From NCBI GenBank assembly GCA_023386835.1, contig JAEWIY010000145.1, positions 1 through 25,800 on the forward strand: a stretch of 25,800 nucleotides of DNA, in the 5' to 3' direction. A program made the translations under genes and the position numbers. Below, in pieces: positions 18,112 to 25,795 of the stretch. The first letter of the stretch is position 1, and each line of letters begins with the position of its first letter. The notes under the pieces are model-generated. The model made no database searches, had not been told where the DNA came from, and saw only the letters and a program-made list of their open reading frames with translations. The stretch comes from Verrucomicrobiota bacterium. GTDB taxonomy: Bacteria; Verrucomicrobiota; Verrucomicrobiia; Opitutales; Opitutaceae.

Positions 18112-19581
18112 ATGCGTAGCGTTGCCATCGTCGGACGTCCCAATGTCGGCAAGAGCCGGTTGTTCAACCGGCTCGTCCGGAAGCGCATCTCCATTGTGCA
18201 CGACCAGCCGGGAGTGACGCGCGACGTCATCTCGGCGGACGTCGAGGAGGACGGCTACACGTTGCTCGACACGGGCGGGCTGGGGCTCAAGGGCGGGGAG
18301 ACGCCGAAGGAACTGATCACCGCGTCGGAGCGGCAGGTGGATTTCGCCATCTCGGCGTCCGACCTGATCGTGTTCGTCATCGACGGCCTCGACGGTATCA
18401 CGGCGCTCGATACGCGCATTGCGCAGATGCTGCGCAAGTCGGCCAAGGACGTCCTGCTCGTGATCAACAAGGCGGACTTCGGCGACGAAAAGGTGGAGTT
18501 GGCCGAGGCCTATCGCCTGGGGCTGGGTGAACCGTTGCGCGTTTCAGCCGAACACGGCCGGGGCGAGCCCGAACTGCGTGCGGAGATCCGGCGCCGGCTC
18601 GGTCCGCCGCCGGAGGTCGAGGGCAGCGGCAAGACGGCGGCGGACCCGCTGTGCGTCTGCTTCATCGGTCGCCCCAACGTCGGCAAATCCTCACTCGGCA
18701 ACCGCCTGCTGCAGAGCGACCGTCTGATCGTCAGTGATGTGCCGGGCACAACGCGTGACGCGATTGTGCTGCCGTTCCAGTTCAAGGGCCGCAACGGGCA
18801 GCTGTACCCGTTCAAGCTCATCGATACCGCCGGCATCCGTGCGGCAACCAAGCTGGCGACGCCCGTCGAATATTTCTCCCGGTTGCGCTCGCTCGACGCG
18901 ATCCAGCAGGCCGACGTGATCTTCATGGTGCTCGACGCGCTGGATGGCGTGACGCAGCAGGACAAGGCCATCGCGGGCGAGGCGGTCAAGGAGCAGAAGC
19001 CGATCATCGTGGTCGTGAACAAATGGGATCTCGTGCATCGCGAGTTCCAGGAGCAGGGCGGGATCCAGGGTTTCAAGAGCGAGCGCGACTATCGGGAGAA
19101 GTACGAAAAGGCGCTGTTTGACCGGCTCTTTTTCACGCCCGGATCGCCCGTGATCTTCGTGTCCGCCCTGAGTGGATACGAGATCGACCGGATGCTGAAC
19201 GCCGCGGTGAAGATCAACCGGCTGCTCGACACGAAGATGCCGACGGCGCGGCTGAACCAGACGCTGCAGATGCTGGCCGACCGCAACCCGCCGCCCGCGA
19301 TTGGCGGCCGCCGCTTCAAGGTCTATTACGCCACGCAAACGGGCACACGGCCGTTCCGCATCCGGATCTTCTGCAACCGGGAGGAGAAGCTGACGGAGAG
19401 TTACCGTCGCTACCTGGAAGCCGGGATCGTGGAGGAGTTCGGGCTGCACGGTTGCCCGTTTTACTTCGACCTCGTTGGCAAGGTTCGGGAGGGCGGCGTC
19501 ACGAGCAAGGAGCAGCGCCTGGCCCGGCGGCGCAGCCAGTCCGAAGAATCAGACGACGAGCTCGAGACACTCGAGGACTGA
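18112..19581 (+). CDS. der: Ribosome-assembly GTPase Der (EngA)
   Basis: Der is an essential GTPase with two G domains in tandem that helps mature the 50S ribosomal subunit. The 489-residue product shows GRPNVGKS at 8-15 with DTGGLG and NKAD (119-122), and a second GRPNVGKS at 186-193 with DTAGI and NKWD (303-306). A KH-like domain follows, with GGRRFKVYYATQTGTRP, and then an acidic tail ending DDELETLED. In the second P-loop the usual LxN reads LGN, a small change. The ATG at 18112 is directly preceded by CTCCC, with no Shine-Dalgarno site. fmt follows after 15 bp and is probably in the same transcript. Confidence 0.97.
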   Translation: MRSVAIVGRPNVGKSRLFNRLVRKRISIVHDQPGVTRDVISADVEEDGYTLLDTGGLGLKGGETPKELITASERQVDFAISASDLIVFVIDGLDGITALDTRIAQMLRKSAKDVLLVINKADFGDEKVELAEAYRLGLGEPLRVSAEHGRGEPELRAEIRRRLGPPPEVEGSGKTAADPLCVCFIGRPNVGKSSLGNRLLQSDRLIVSDVPGTTRDAIVLPFQFKGRNGQLYPFKLIDTAGIRAATKLATPVEYFSRLRSLDAIQQADVIFMVLDALDGVTQQDKAIAGEAVKEQKPIIVVVNKWDLVHREFQEQGGIQGFKSERDYREKYEKALFDRLFFTPGSPVIFVSALSGYEIDRMLNAAVKINRLLDTKMPTARLNQTLQMLADRNPPPAIGGRRFKVYYATQTGTRPFRIRIFCNREEKLTESYRRYLEAGIVEEFGLHGCPFYFDLVGKVREGGVTSKEQRLARRRSQSEESDDELETLED

Positions 19582-19596
19582 ACGGCGGCGGACGGC

Positions 19597-20580
19597 ATGG
19601 CCTTGCGGATCGTTTTCCTCGGCTCTGACGCCATCGCGCTGCCGTGTTTGGAGTGGCTGGCGGGTGAAGGGCAGGGTGTCGGTGAGGTCGTGGGCGTGTA
19701 CACGCAGCCGGACCGTCCTTCGGGCCGCGGCCAGCAGGTGACACCCAACGCGATCAAACAGTGGGCGCTTGGGCGGGGTTTGCCCGTGCGGCAACCGGAT
19801 CGACTGAACCCGGCGGAGCAGGCCGCGCTGGCGGAGTTCAAGGCGGACGTTGCCCTGGTGATGGCCTATGGGCACATCCTGAAAGACGAGTTCATCGCCA
19901 CGCCGCGGCTCGGCACCTTGAACCTGCACGCGTCCCTGCTCCCGCGTTATCGTGGCGCGTCGCCCATCCAGACGGCGGTCGCGAGCGGCGATTCCGTCAC
20001 CGGGGTGACGCTGATGCGCATCGTACGCGCGCTCGACGCCGGGCCAGTGGCGGACGAGGAGCGAGTCCCGATCCAGCCGCTGAATACGGCGGCGGAGGTG
20101 GAGGCGAGGATGGCGCGGGCCTGCGTTCCGCTCGTCGCGCGTGCGCTGCCACGGTTGGCGGCCGGTCAATTGGAGTTTCGCGAGCAGGACCATGCGGCGG
20201 CCACGTACTGCCGGCGGCTCACGAAGGCGGATGGCGCCTTGGATTTTACGCGCCCCGCCGTGGAACTGGCTGCGCGGATCAACGGGCTGTATCCATGGCC
20301 TGGGTGCAGCACCGAGGCTGGCGGGGTCATCCTGAAGTTCGGACTGGCCGAGGCCGTGCCGGAGCCGGCGATCGCGGCACCGGGCGTAGTCCTGGGTGCA
20401 GATGCCGACGGACTTCGCATTGCCACGGGGCAGGGCACGTTGCGGGTCCTGCGGCTCCAGCGCCCTGGTGGACGGATGTTGCCCGCGAAGGAATTCGTGC
20501 GCGGTTTTTCACTCGCAGCCGGCCTGCAATTGCCGAGCCGGCCGATGCCGCCCCTGGTGGGTCCACAGCCGTTTCGCTGA
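19597..20580 (+). CDS. fmt: Methionyl-tRNA formyltransferase
   Basis: This enzyme formylates Met on initiator tRNA using 10-formyltetrahydrofolate, which allows normal translation initiation. The 327-residue protein has the N-terminal Rossmann-like formyltransferase domain (RIVFLGSDAIALPCLEWL), the substrate loop TQPDRPSGRGQQ, and the catalytic residues N109 and H111 in NLHASLLPRYRGASPIQ and D147 in RALDAGP. The C-terminal OB-like domain begins near ATYCRRLTKADGALDF. The length is normal for the family. It lies 15 bp after der. No peptide deformylase gene, a frequent neighbour of fmt, is present in the window. Confidence 0.97.
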   Translation: MALRIVFLGSDAIALPCLEWLAGEGQGVGEVVGVYTQPDRPSGRGQQVTPNAIKQWALGRGLPVRQPDRLNPAEQAALAEFKADVALVMAYGHILKDEFIATPRLGTLNLHASLLPRYRGASPIQTAVASGDSVTGVTLMRIVRALDAGPVADEERVPIQPLNTAAEVEARMARACVPLVARALPRLAAGQLEFREQDHAAATYCRRLTKADGALDFTRPAVELAARINGLYPWPGCSTEAGGVILKFGLAEAVPEPAIAAPGVVLGADADGLRIATGQGTLRVLRLQRPGGRMLPAKEFVRGFSLAAGLQLPSRPMPPLVGPQPFR

Positions 20581-20598
20581 GTCGTCCACGCTGGAACG

Positions 20599-20616
20599 GC
20601 GCGAGATTGCTCGTGC
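20599..20616 (+). terminator. Candidate terminator hairpin after fmt
   Basis: GCGCGAG-ATTG-CTCGTGC forms a 7-bp stem with one wobble pair, starting 18 bases after the fmt stop. A TTTT run follows six bases further on (20623-20626), which is closer to an intrinsic terminator than other hairpins here but still imperfect. The rest of the 145-bp gap holds an AT-richer patch before the LysM gene but no clear promoter. Confidence 0.4.
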
Positions 20617-20725
20617 GCGGAGTTTTGGAAAGGCGCGCGGCGGGCGGTCCGTTTTTCAGCCAAACTCGATCACCCGTGCACGCGCCGCTTGTTTTCGTAA
20701 AAGCTTTTTCCCAAGCTGCGCGATC

Positions 20726-21298
20726 ATGGTGAAAGCAGCATTGTTCGGCTTGGCCACACTCGTCGGCTCCAGCGCCGTCTGGGGGCAGGTCGGCGGTCCG
20801 AACCTCGGCATGGAAGTGGCCGGCCTGCGCGAGGATGTACGCGCGTTGGTTCAGCGGCTGGGCGAGCTCTCGTTGCGCGTGGAGCAACTGGAGCGTGAAA
20901 ACGCCTCGCTGCGGCGTGCCACGTCCGGACTCGATTCCACCTATGCCACCGTGGCCCAGCTCAACGCCGCCGTCGCCGACCTGAACAAGGCCATCCGTGC
21001 CGGGGACAACGCCGCTCGCGACCAGGCGGCTGCGGCGATCAAGGAACTGGCCCGCCAAACCAACGCGGCCATCGATTCCGTTGCCAAGGGCGCCGCGGCG
21101 CGCGCGACGGTCCAGACGACGTTTAGTGACGATTTCCCCAAGGAGGGGATCAGCTACACCGTGCAGCGCGGGGACACGCTCTCCAGCATTGCCAGCCGAT
21201 TTGGTGCAACTGTGAAGGACATCCAGAACGCGAACAAAATCAGCGACCCCCGCAATATTCAGGTGGGCCAGAGCCTCTTCATTCCCGGAGCCAAGTAA
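20726..21298 (+). CDS. Secreted coiled-coil protein with C-terminal LysM domain
   Basis: The 190-residue protein starts with a signal peptide (MVKAALFGLATLVGSSAVWG, probable cut before Q21). A coiled-coil stretch follows (LREDVRALVQRLGELSLRVE, then QLERENASLRR), then a helical alanine-rich middle. The C terminus is a single LysM domain (about 142-190, YTVQRGDTLSSIASRFG ending VGQSLFIPGAK), which in this family binds N-acetylglucosamine in peptidoglycan. It therefore probably sits in the periplasm on the cell wall. The frame is open 110 codons further upstream, but that part is low-complexity and overlaps fmt; the signal peptide fixes the ATG at 20726. parB starts two bases after its stop, so the pair is co-transcribed. 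Confidence 0.88.
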   Translation: MVKAALFGLATLVGSSAVWGQVGGPNLGMEVAGLREDVRALVQRLGELSLRVEQLERENASLRRATSGLDSTYATVAQLNAAVADLNKAIRAGDNAARDQAAAAIKELARQTNAAIDSVAKGAAARATVQTTFSDDFPKEGISYTVQRGDTLSSIASRFGATVKDIQNANKISDPRNIQVGQSLFIPGAK

Positions 21299-21300
21299 CC

Positions 21301-22263
21301 ATGGCCAATGCTTCCAAATCCCGCTTGGGCCGTGGGCTGGGCGGACTGATCGCCGGATCCAAACCTGCCTCGGCGGCCGCCAAATCGAGCGAAGCCAAAG
21401 CCGCCTCAAGCGCCGAAGCGTCCGCATCGGCAGCCACGGTCGCGCCGGCCGGTCCACCTCCCGCGCCGGGCTTCCAGGAGCTGCCGGTGATGCAGGTGGA
21501 GCCGAGCCCGTATCAAGCGCGGCGGGAGATCTCGCCGGAGCAACTGAATGAACTTGCCGAGAGCATCCGAGCGGAAGGGCTGTTGCAGCCGATCGTGGTC
21601 CGGAAGAACGGATCAAAGTACCAGTTGATTGCGGGTGAACGTCGCTGGCGCGCCTTCCAGTTGCTCAAGCTGAAGACCATCCCGGCTCGGGTGGTTGAGG
21701 CGAGCAACGCGTCGTCCGCGGCTCTCGGTCTGATCGAGAACCTGCAACGCGAGGGCCTGAACCCGGTGGAAGAAGCTTACGGCTATGCCAGTCTCATCCG
21801 GGACTTCGACCTGACGCAAGAGCAGGCCTCGGAGCGCGTCGGCAAGGGCCGGGCCAGCGTCGCCAACGCCCTGCGTCTTCTGCAGCTTGACGGCGAACTG
21901 CAGGGTTACCTCGCCAAGTCGCTCATCAGCGTCGGTCATGCCAAGGTGCTGCTCGGCGTCGAGGATCCGGCGCAACGGGCGGTGCTGGCGCGTCGCGTGA
22001 TCGAGGAGGGCCTGAGCGTGCGGGCCACTGAAAAACTCGTGCAGGCCAGGAAGGCCGGGCTGCCGGTGGGCGCGACTCCCGCGGCCCGCAAGGTGGCCCC
22101 GGCGGACCTCGCGGCCGTCACCGGTATCGAGAAAAAGCTTACATCCCATCTCGGCGCCCGCGTGTCGCTCCAGCACACGCCGAAGAAGGGCAAGATCGTC
22201 ATCCAGTACGCCGGCAACGAGGACCTGCAGCGGATCCTCGAAAAACTCGGCGTCGAGGCGTGA
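21301..22263 (+). CDS. parB: Chromosome-partitioning protein ParB
   Basis: ParB loads at parS sites as a CTP-dependent clamp and works with the ATPase ParA to separate replicated chromosomes. The 320-residue product has the N-terminal ParA-contact segment SRLGRGLGGLI, an alanine/serine-rich linker (about 20-56), the CTP-binding motif GERRWRA (112-118), ENLQREGLNPVEEA (146-159), a helix-turn-helix region (LTQEQASERVGKGRASVANA), and a C-terminal dimerisation domain. A GGAG site at 21287-21290 lies ten bases before the ATG. The usual partner parA is not in the window, nor is a parS site of the form TGTTTCACGTGAAACA. It lies two bases behind the LysM protein gene. Confidence 0.96.
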   Translation: MANASKSRLGRGLGGLIAGSKPASAAAKSSEAKAASSAEASASAATVAPAGPPPAPGFQELPVMQVEPSPYQARREISPEQLNELAESIRAEGLLQPIVVRKNGSKYQLIAGERRWRAFQLLKLKTIPARVVEASNASSAALGLIENLQREGLNPVEEAYGYASLIRDFDLTQEQASERVGKGRASVANALRLLQLDGELQGYLAKSLISVGHAKVLLGVEDPAQRAVLARRVIEEGLSVRATEKLVQARKAGLPVGATPAARKVAPADLAAVTGIEKKLTSHLGARVSLQHTPKKGKIVIQYAGNEDLQRILEKLGVEA

Positions 22264-22293
22264 CGGCACGCCCGCCATTGCGCCCGGCTTCAC

Positions 22294-22321
22294 CGGGGAT
22301 CCGCATCGCCGGATCGCCCCG
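22294..22321 (+). other. Bulged 10-bp hairpin ending at the sulP start codon
   Basis: CGGGGATCCG (22294-22303) pairs with CGGAT-CG-CCCCG (22310-22321), leaving a 6-base loop CATCGC and a 2-base CG bulge in the 3' arm. The hairpin starts 31 bases after the parB stop and its last base touches the ATG at 22322. It has no T-run. It could end the parB transcript or mask the sulP start region. Confidence 0.5.
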
Positions 22322-24289
22322 ATGTCCGGGACTGCTCTTGCCTTTCCGGGGCGAACGAACCTCGCTCTAGCCGTGTCGGTATCCGAAAAGGCAGGACGGG
22401 TATTCAACGAGGCCGTGGGCGGCCTCTCGGATGTGGCCGACTATCTCCGGCTCGATCCGGTTCCTCCGGTCTTTCGGCAGTTGCGCCGCTACTCGCTGGC
22501 GAAGTTCAAGGCCGACCTCATTGCGGCGGCGATGGTGGCAATCGTCACCATTCCGCAAGCGATCGGTTTTGCTGTTGTCGTCGGCATTCCCGTGCAGGCC
22601 GTCATGGCCACCGCCATCATCGGCGGATTTTTTTGTGCGCTGTTTTCCTCGTCGCGCCACCTGGTCTTTGGGCCGACCAATACGATTTCCATCATTCTCG
22701 CCGGAGCGCTGCTGACGGTTCCAAATGTCCCGCTGACGTCGCTGCAGAAGGTGCTGGTGATCGGTTTTCTGATCGGCCTGTTCCAGCTCGGTGCCGGGTT
22801 TTTCAAACTCGGCAACCTGACACACTTCATCTCGCGAACGGTCATCATCGCGTACACGACGGCGGTGGGCGTGCTGATCGGCGTGCAGCAGATCAGCAAT
22901 CTGCTGGGACTGGGCCGGCCGGACGACGTCAGCCTGCCCACGATGGTGCAGCACATCGCCCTTCAGCTCGCGTTCCTCGACCTCAACCTGATGACCGCCG
23001 GGGTGGGGGTGGCGTCGCTGCTTTTGATGATCCTGTTGCGGCGGGTGAAGCCGCGTTGGCCCGAGGGCCTCATCGTCATCACAATCTTCGGGTTCGTTTC
23101 CGCCCTCTACAACCTGGACGCCTTCAGCGTGCCGCGGATCGGGGATGCGGGCGAAGTCGCCGGGTCGATGCCGATGTTTCTCGGTTTTCCGACCAATGAA
23201 TCGGGTATCCGGTTGATTCCGCAGATCACTTCGGTCGCGCTCGCTGCCGCCATCCTCGGCATGCTCGAGTGCATCTCGATCTCGAAAGGACTGGCGGCGC
23301 GCTCCGGCCAGAAGGTGAACCCCAACCAGGAGTTGATGGCGATGGGCATTGGAAACCTGGCGTCGACCGCGTTCGGGGCCATGCCGGGTTCATCGTCCTT
23401 CGTCCGCAGCGCCGTCTGTTACGAGTCGGGTGGCCGGACCCAGTTGGCGGCGATCCTGAGCTCGGCGTTGGTGCTGGGCATCCTGTTGCTGATTGCCTCG
23501 GCGGTGAACTACGTGCCCATCGCCACGCTGGCGGCGTACCTGATCCTGATTGCGGCGCGGTTGATCAACTTCGCCCAGATTCGGATTGCCCGGCGTGCGA
23601 CGCGTTCCGACAGCATCGTGTTCTGGGGCACACTGGCGGCCGCGATGTTTCTCGATCTCGACACGGCCGTGTACGTCGGCATCGGCCTCTCGCTGGCGTT
23701 GTTTCTCAAGAAGGCGAGCGCTCCGTCCCTGGTGGAGTACGCCTTCGACGACCAGGGACAGTTGATGCACCTCAGTCCGGAGCGGGAGGAGAGCGGCGCG
23801 AAGCGGCATCCGGCGATCTCGATCGTGCACGTGGAAGGCGAGTTGTTCTTTGGCGCGGCCGATCTGTTCCAGGAGCAGGTCCGCTACCTGGCGGAGGACG
23901 AGGCGATCAAAGTGATCATTCTGCGCATGAAGAACGCGCGGCACCTCGACGCCACGTCGGTCATGTCGCTGCTGCAGTTGCACGATTACCTACGCAAGAC
24001 CGGCCGACACCTGCTCGTCAGCGGAATCAATCCGGACGTCGAAAAGGTCCTCCGGCGCAGCGGTGCGTGGGCGAGCATCGGGGCGGAGAACATCTTCCCG
24101 GCCGAGGCGAACCTCACCATGAGCACCAAGCGGGCGCTGAAACGGGCCAACCAGCTCGTCCACCAGATGGGCGTCAGCAAACCCGAGGTTCGGTTGGTCT
24201 ACGACCGGAAGCGGGACCAAGGCGGGATTGCGACCGAGTCGGCGTCGGCGCCGGCGAACCCGCCGGTGGAGGCCGATTACGAGATTTGA
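22322..24289 (+). CDS. SulP-family anion transporter with STAS domain
   Basis: SulP/SLC26 proteins move sulfate, bicarbonate or dicarboxylates across the inner membrane. The 655-residue protein has the transporter entry ADLIAAAMVAIVTIPQAIGFA, the conserved GPTNTISIILAGALL helix, ECISISKGLAARSGQKVNPN and GAMPGSSSFVRSAVCYESGGRTQLA, then a C-terminal STAS domain (about 490-610, VHVEGELFFGAADLF, HLDATSVMSL). The substrate is not readable. About 60 residues precede the first transporter motif, which is long, and the ATG at 22322 lies directly against a hairpin without a Shine-Dalgarno site. An in-frame GTG at 22373 is another possible start. It lies 58 bp after parB and upstream of secG. Confidence 0.92.
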   Translation: MSGTALAFPGRTNLALAVSVSEKAGRVFNEAVGGLSDVADYLRLDPVPPVFRQLRRYSLAKFKADLIAAAMVAIVTIPQAIGFAVVVGIPVQAVMATAIIGGFFCALFSSSRHLVFGPTNTISIILAGALLTVPNVPLTSLQKVLVIGFLIGLFQLGAGFFKLGNLTHFISRTVIIAYTTAVGVLIGVQQISNLLGLGRPDDVSLPTMVQHIALQLAFLDLNLMTAGVGVASLLLMILLRRVKPRWPEGLIVITIFGFVSALYNLDAFSVPRIGDAGEVAGSMPMFLGFPTNESGIRLIPQITSVALAAAILGMLECISISKGLAARSGQKVNPNQELMAMGIGNLASTAFGAMPGSSSFVRSAVCYESGGRTQLAAILSSALVLGILLLIASAVNYVPIATLAAYLILIAARLINFAQIRIARRATRSDSIVFWGTLAAAMFLDLDTAVYVGIGLSLALFLKKASAPSLVEYAFDDQGQLMHLSPEREESGAKRHPAISIVHVEGELFFGAADLFQEQVRYLAEDEAIKVIILRMKNARHLDATSVMSLLQLHDYLRKTGRHLLVSGINPDVEKVLRRSGAWASIGAENIFPAEANLTMSTKRALKRANQLVHQMGVSKPEVRLVYDRKRDQGGIATESASAPANPPVEADYEI

Positions 24290-24378
24290 TCCTCGGAAGG
24301 GGTCAAAAACCCGCCCCCACAGACAATTGCCTGCCGCATTGACATCACCCGGCGCGGGCTGATGTGTTGAACGTTTTC

Positions 24379-24780
24379 ATGAACCTGCTCATCGGCATTT
24401 TCACCTTCCTCCTGATCCTTGTGTCAGGCTTCATGGTCCTCGTTGTCCTCGCGCAGAAGGCGAAGAACGACGGTGGCATGGGAGCCGCTTTGGGCGGTGG
24501 CGCCGCTGAGGCGACGTTTGGCGCCGAGACGGGCAATGTTCTCACGAAGGCGACCATCAACGCCGCGATCGCCTTCTTCGTTCTGAGCCTGCTGCTTTAC
24601 CTCGGTCACATTTATGTCCGGGCGCATAACGGTACGGCCAGCGACGCGTTGCCGACCTTTGACACCACGGCCCCGGCCACGCCGACGCCTGACACCAGTG
24701 GCTTGGATGCCTTGACGCCCGCGCCGACCACCGAGACCCCGGTCCCGGCGGCGACGGAGCCGGCCCCGGCGCAGCCCTGA
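24379..24780 (+). CDS. secG: Preprotein translocase subunit SecG
   Basis: SecG is the small accessory subunit of the SecYEG channel and aids protein export. The 133-residue product has the two expected membrane helices (about 3-25, NLLIGIFTFLLILVSGFMVL, and 58-79, AAIAFFVLSLLLYLGHIYV). Between them is the conserved loop QKAKNDGGMGAALGGG with ATFGAETGNVLTKAT. After helix 2 comes a tail of about 50 residues rich in Pro, Ala and Thr, which is longer than in most SecG proteins and would lie in the periplasm. I chose the ATG at 24379; GTG at 24364 and TTG at 24367 are in-frame alternatives, none with a Shine-Dalgarno site. The next gene starts seven bases after the stop. Confidence 0.93.
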   Translation: MNLLIGIFTFLLILVSGFMVLVVLAQKAKNDGGMGAALGGGAAEATFGAETGNVLTKATINAAIAFFVLSLLLYLGHIYVRAHNGTASDALPTFDTTAPATPTPDTSGLDALTPAPTTETPVPAATEPAPAQP

Positions 24781-24787
24781 CCTCCTC

Positions 24788-25675
24788 ATGGTGCGCGAAC
24801 AGCGCAGGTGCTCCCTTTTGAGGCAGATCGCTCTGGCGGTCTGCCTTCTTTGTGTCTGCGCGCCGACACTGCAGGCGCAAACGCGTGGATCCCGGCTGTT
24901 GCCCCGGTACGTCACCGTGGGGCCACCGGATCAGGCGGAGGGGGCCCGAATTCTCGAGGAATTCCGCCAACTCGGTCTGCCGGGCGACTACTACCTCACC
25001 TTTGTGCTCGAGGCGCTGCCTCGCCGCGGGGCTTCGTTTCAAGTTCCCGGGCAACTCTGGGGCTCCCGACTTGATGTGGGGCCCATCAGTCGGATGACCT
25101 TGCAACCAGTGGCGCCGGCGCCGGAGCGGCGGCTGCTCGTCCTAAACGGTCCGGACCCACGCGCGTGGACCTGGTCCGCCGCGGACGGAGCCGAGCCAGA
25201 GCCGCTGGACGTCGCGCGGCTGCTGGAGCCGCTCGTTGGCACGCAGGCGACGGTCTTTGACCTGCAGATGCCGTTTGTGCACTGGCGGGAGTTTGTGTTT
25301 GAGGGAGTCACTCGTGTCCGCGGCCGGACCGCTCACGCGTTCCTGCTGTACCCGCCCGAAGACTTTGCGGCCGCCCATCCCGACGTGGCGGGAGTGCGAA
25401 TCTACCTCGATCTTCAGTTTCACGCCATGATGCAGGCGGTGGTCCTCGACGCTCAGGAGCGGCCGCGACGCACGTTGACCGTACTCAATCTCAAGAAGGT
25501 CGGCGACCAATGGATCGTGAAGTCGATCGACCTCCGCGACGACGTGACACGCGACAAAACACGGTTTCGCGTCACTGGGGTTGCCTTGGATCTCGACCTC
25601 AGCGGCGCCGCGTTTCAGCCGGATTCACTCGCCGACCCGCTAGCCGCTCCAGCCGGCGTCCAGAAGGTCGATTGA
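24788..25675 (+). CDS. Secreted LolA-like (outer-membrane lipoprotein-sorting superfamily) protein
   Basis: The 295-residue protein has a signal peptide (arginine-rich start, hydrophobic ALAVCLLCVC, probable cut after LQA at residue 30), so it is periplasmic. A central segment, FDLQMPFVHWREFVFEGVTR then GRTAHAFLLYPP, followed by IYLDLQFHAMMQAVVLDAQ, resembles the LolA-like family whose members form a half-barrel that holds a lipid tail. The assignment rests on weak pattern memory only. It has no close link to the classical LolA sequence, and the substrate is unknown. The gene lies seven bases after secG and is probably co-transcribed with it, which puts an export subunit and an envelope factor together. 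The ATG is preceded by CCTCCTC, not a Shine-Dalgarno site. Confidence 0.7.
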   Translation: MVREQRRCSLLRQIALAVCLLCVCAPTLQAQTRGSRLLPRYVTVGPPDQAEGARILEEFRQLGLPGDYYLTFVLEALPRRGASFQVPGQLWGSRLDVGPISRMTLQPVAPAPERRLLVLNGPDPRAWTWSAADGAEPEPLDVARLLEPLVGTQATVFDLQMPFVHWREFVFEGVTRVRGRTAHAFLLYPPEDFAAAHPDVAGVRIYLDLQFHAMMQAVVLDAQERPRRTLTVLNLKKVGDQWIVKSIDLRDDVTRDKTRFRVTGVALDLDLSGAAFQPDSLADPLAAPAGVQKVD

Positions 25676-25690
25676 GGGGGCGGGAGGCTA

Positions 25691-25718
25691 TAGGCGGTAG
25701 GCGGTAGGCGTTAAGCGG
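25691..25718 (+). repeat. Tandem heptamer repeat, four copies
   Basis: Four adjacent heptamers read TAGGCGG, TAGGCGG, TAGGCGT and TAAGCGG, starting 15 bases after the LolA-like stop. The same heptamer occurs inverted (CCGCCTA) at 25789-25795. It is noncoding. Confidence 0.7.
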
Positions 25719-25732
25719 GATAATGCGGCTTG

Positions 25733-25795
25733 GCGCGCCCGCTGTGGTCGAGGCGCGCTGGCAGGGCGGCCAGGCGGAGAGCGAGTCGCCGCCTA
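25733..25795. repeat. Two consecutive GC-rich hairpins at the right edge (REP-like)
   Basis: GCGCGCC (25733-25739) pairs with GGCGCGC (25752-25758) across a 12-base loop. AGGCGG (25772-25777) pairs with CCGCCT (25789-25794) across an 11-base loop. Together with the heptamers they fill the gene-free end of the window. They may terminate the secG transcript or belong to a dispersed repeat family that continues past the edge. Confidence 0.5.

Noticed and set aside
24300..24312. GGGT-CAAAA-ACCC as a terminator after sulP
   Set aside because: The stem has only four base pairs and no T-run follows.
24339..24344. TTGACA upstream of secG, a perfect -35 hexamer
   Set aside because: No acceptable -10 hexamer occurs 16-18 bases downstream, so it is not called a promoter.
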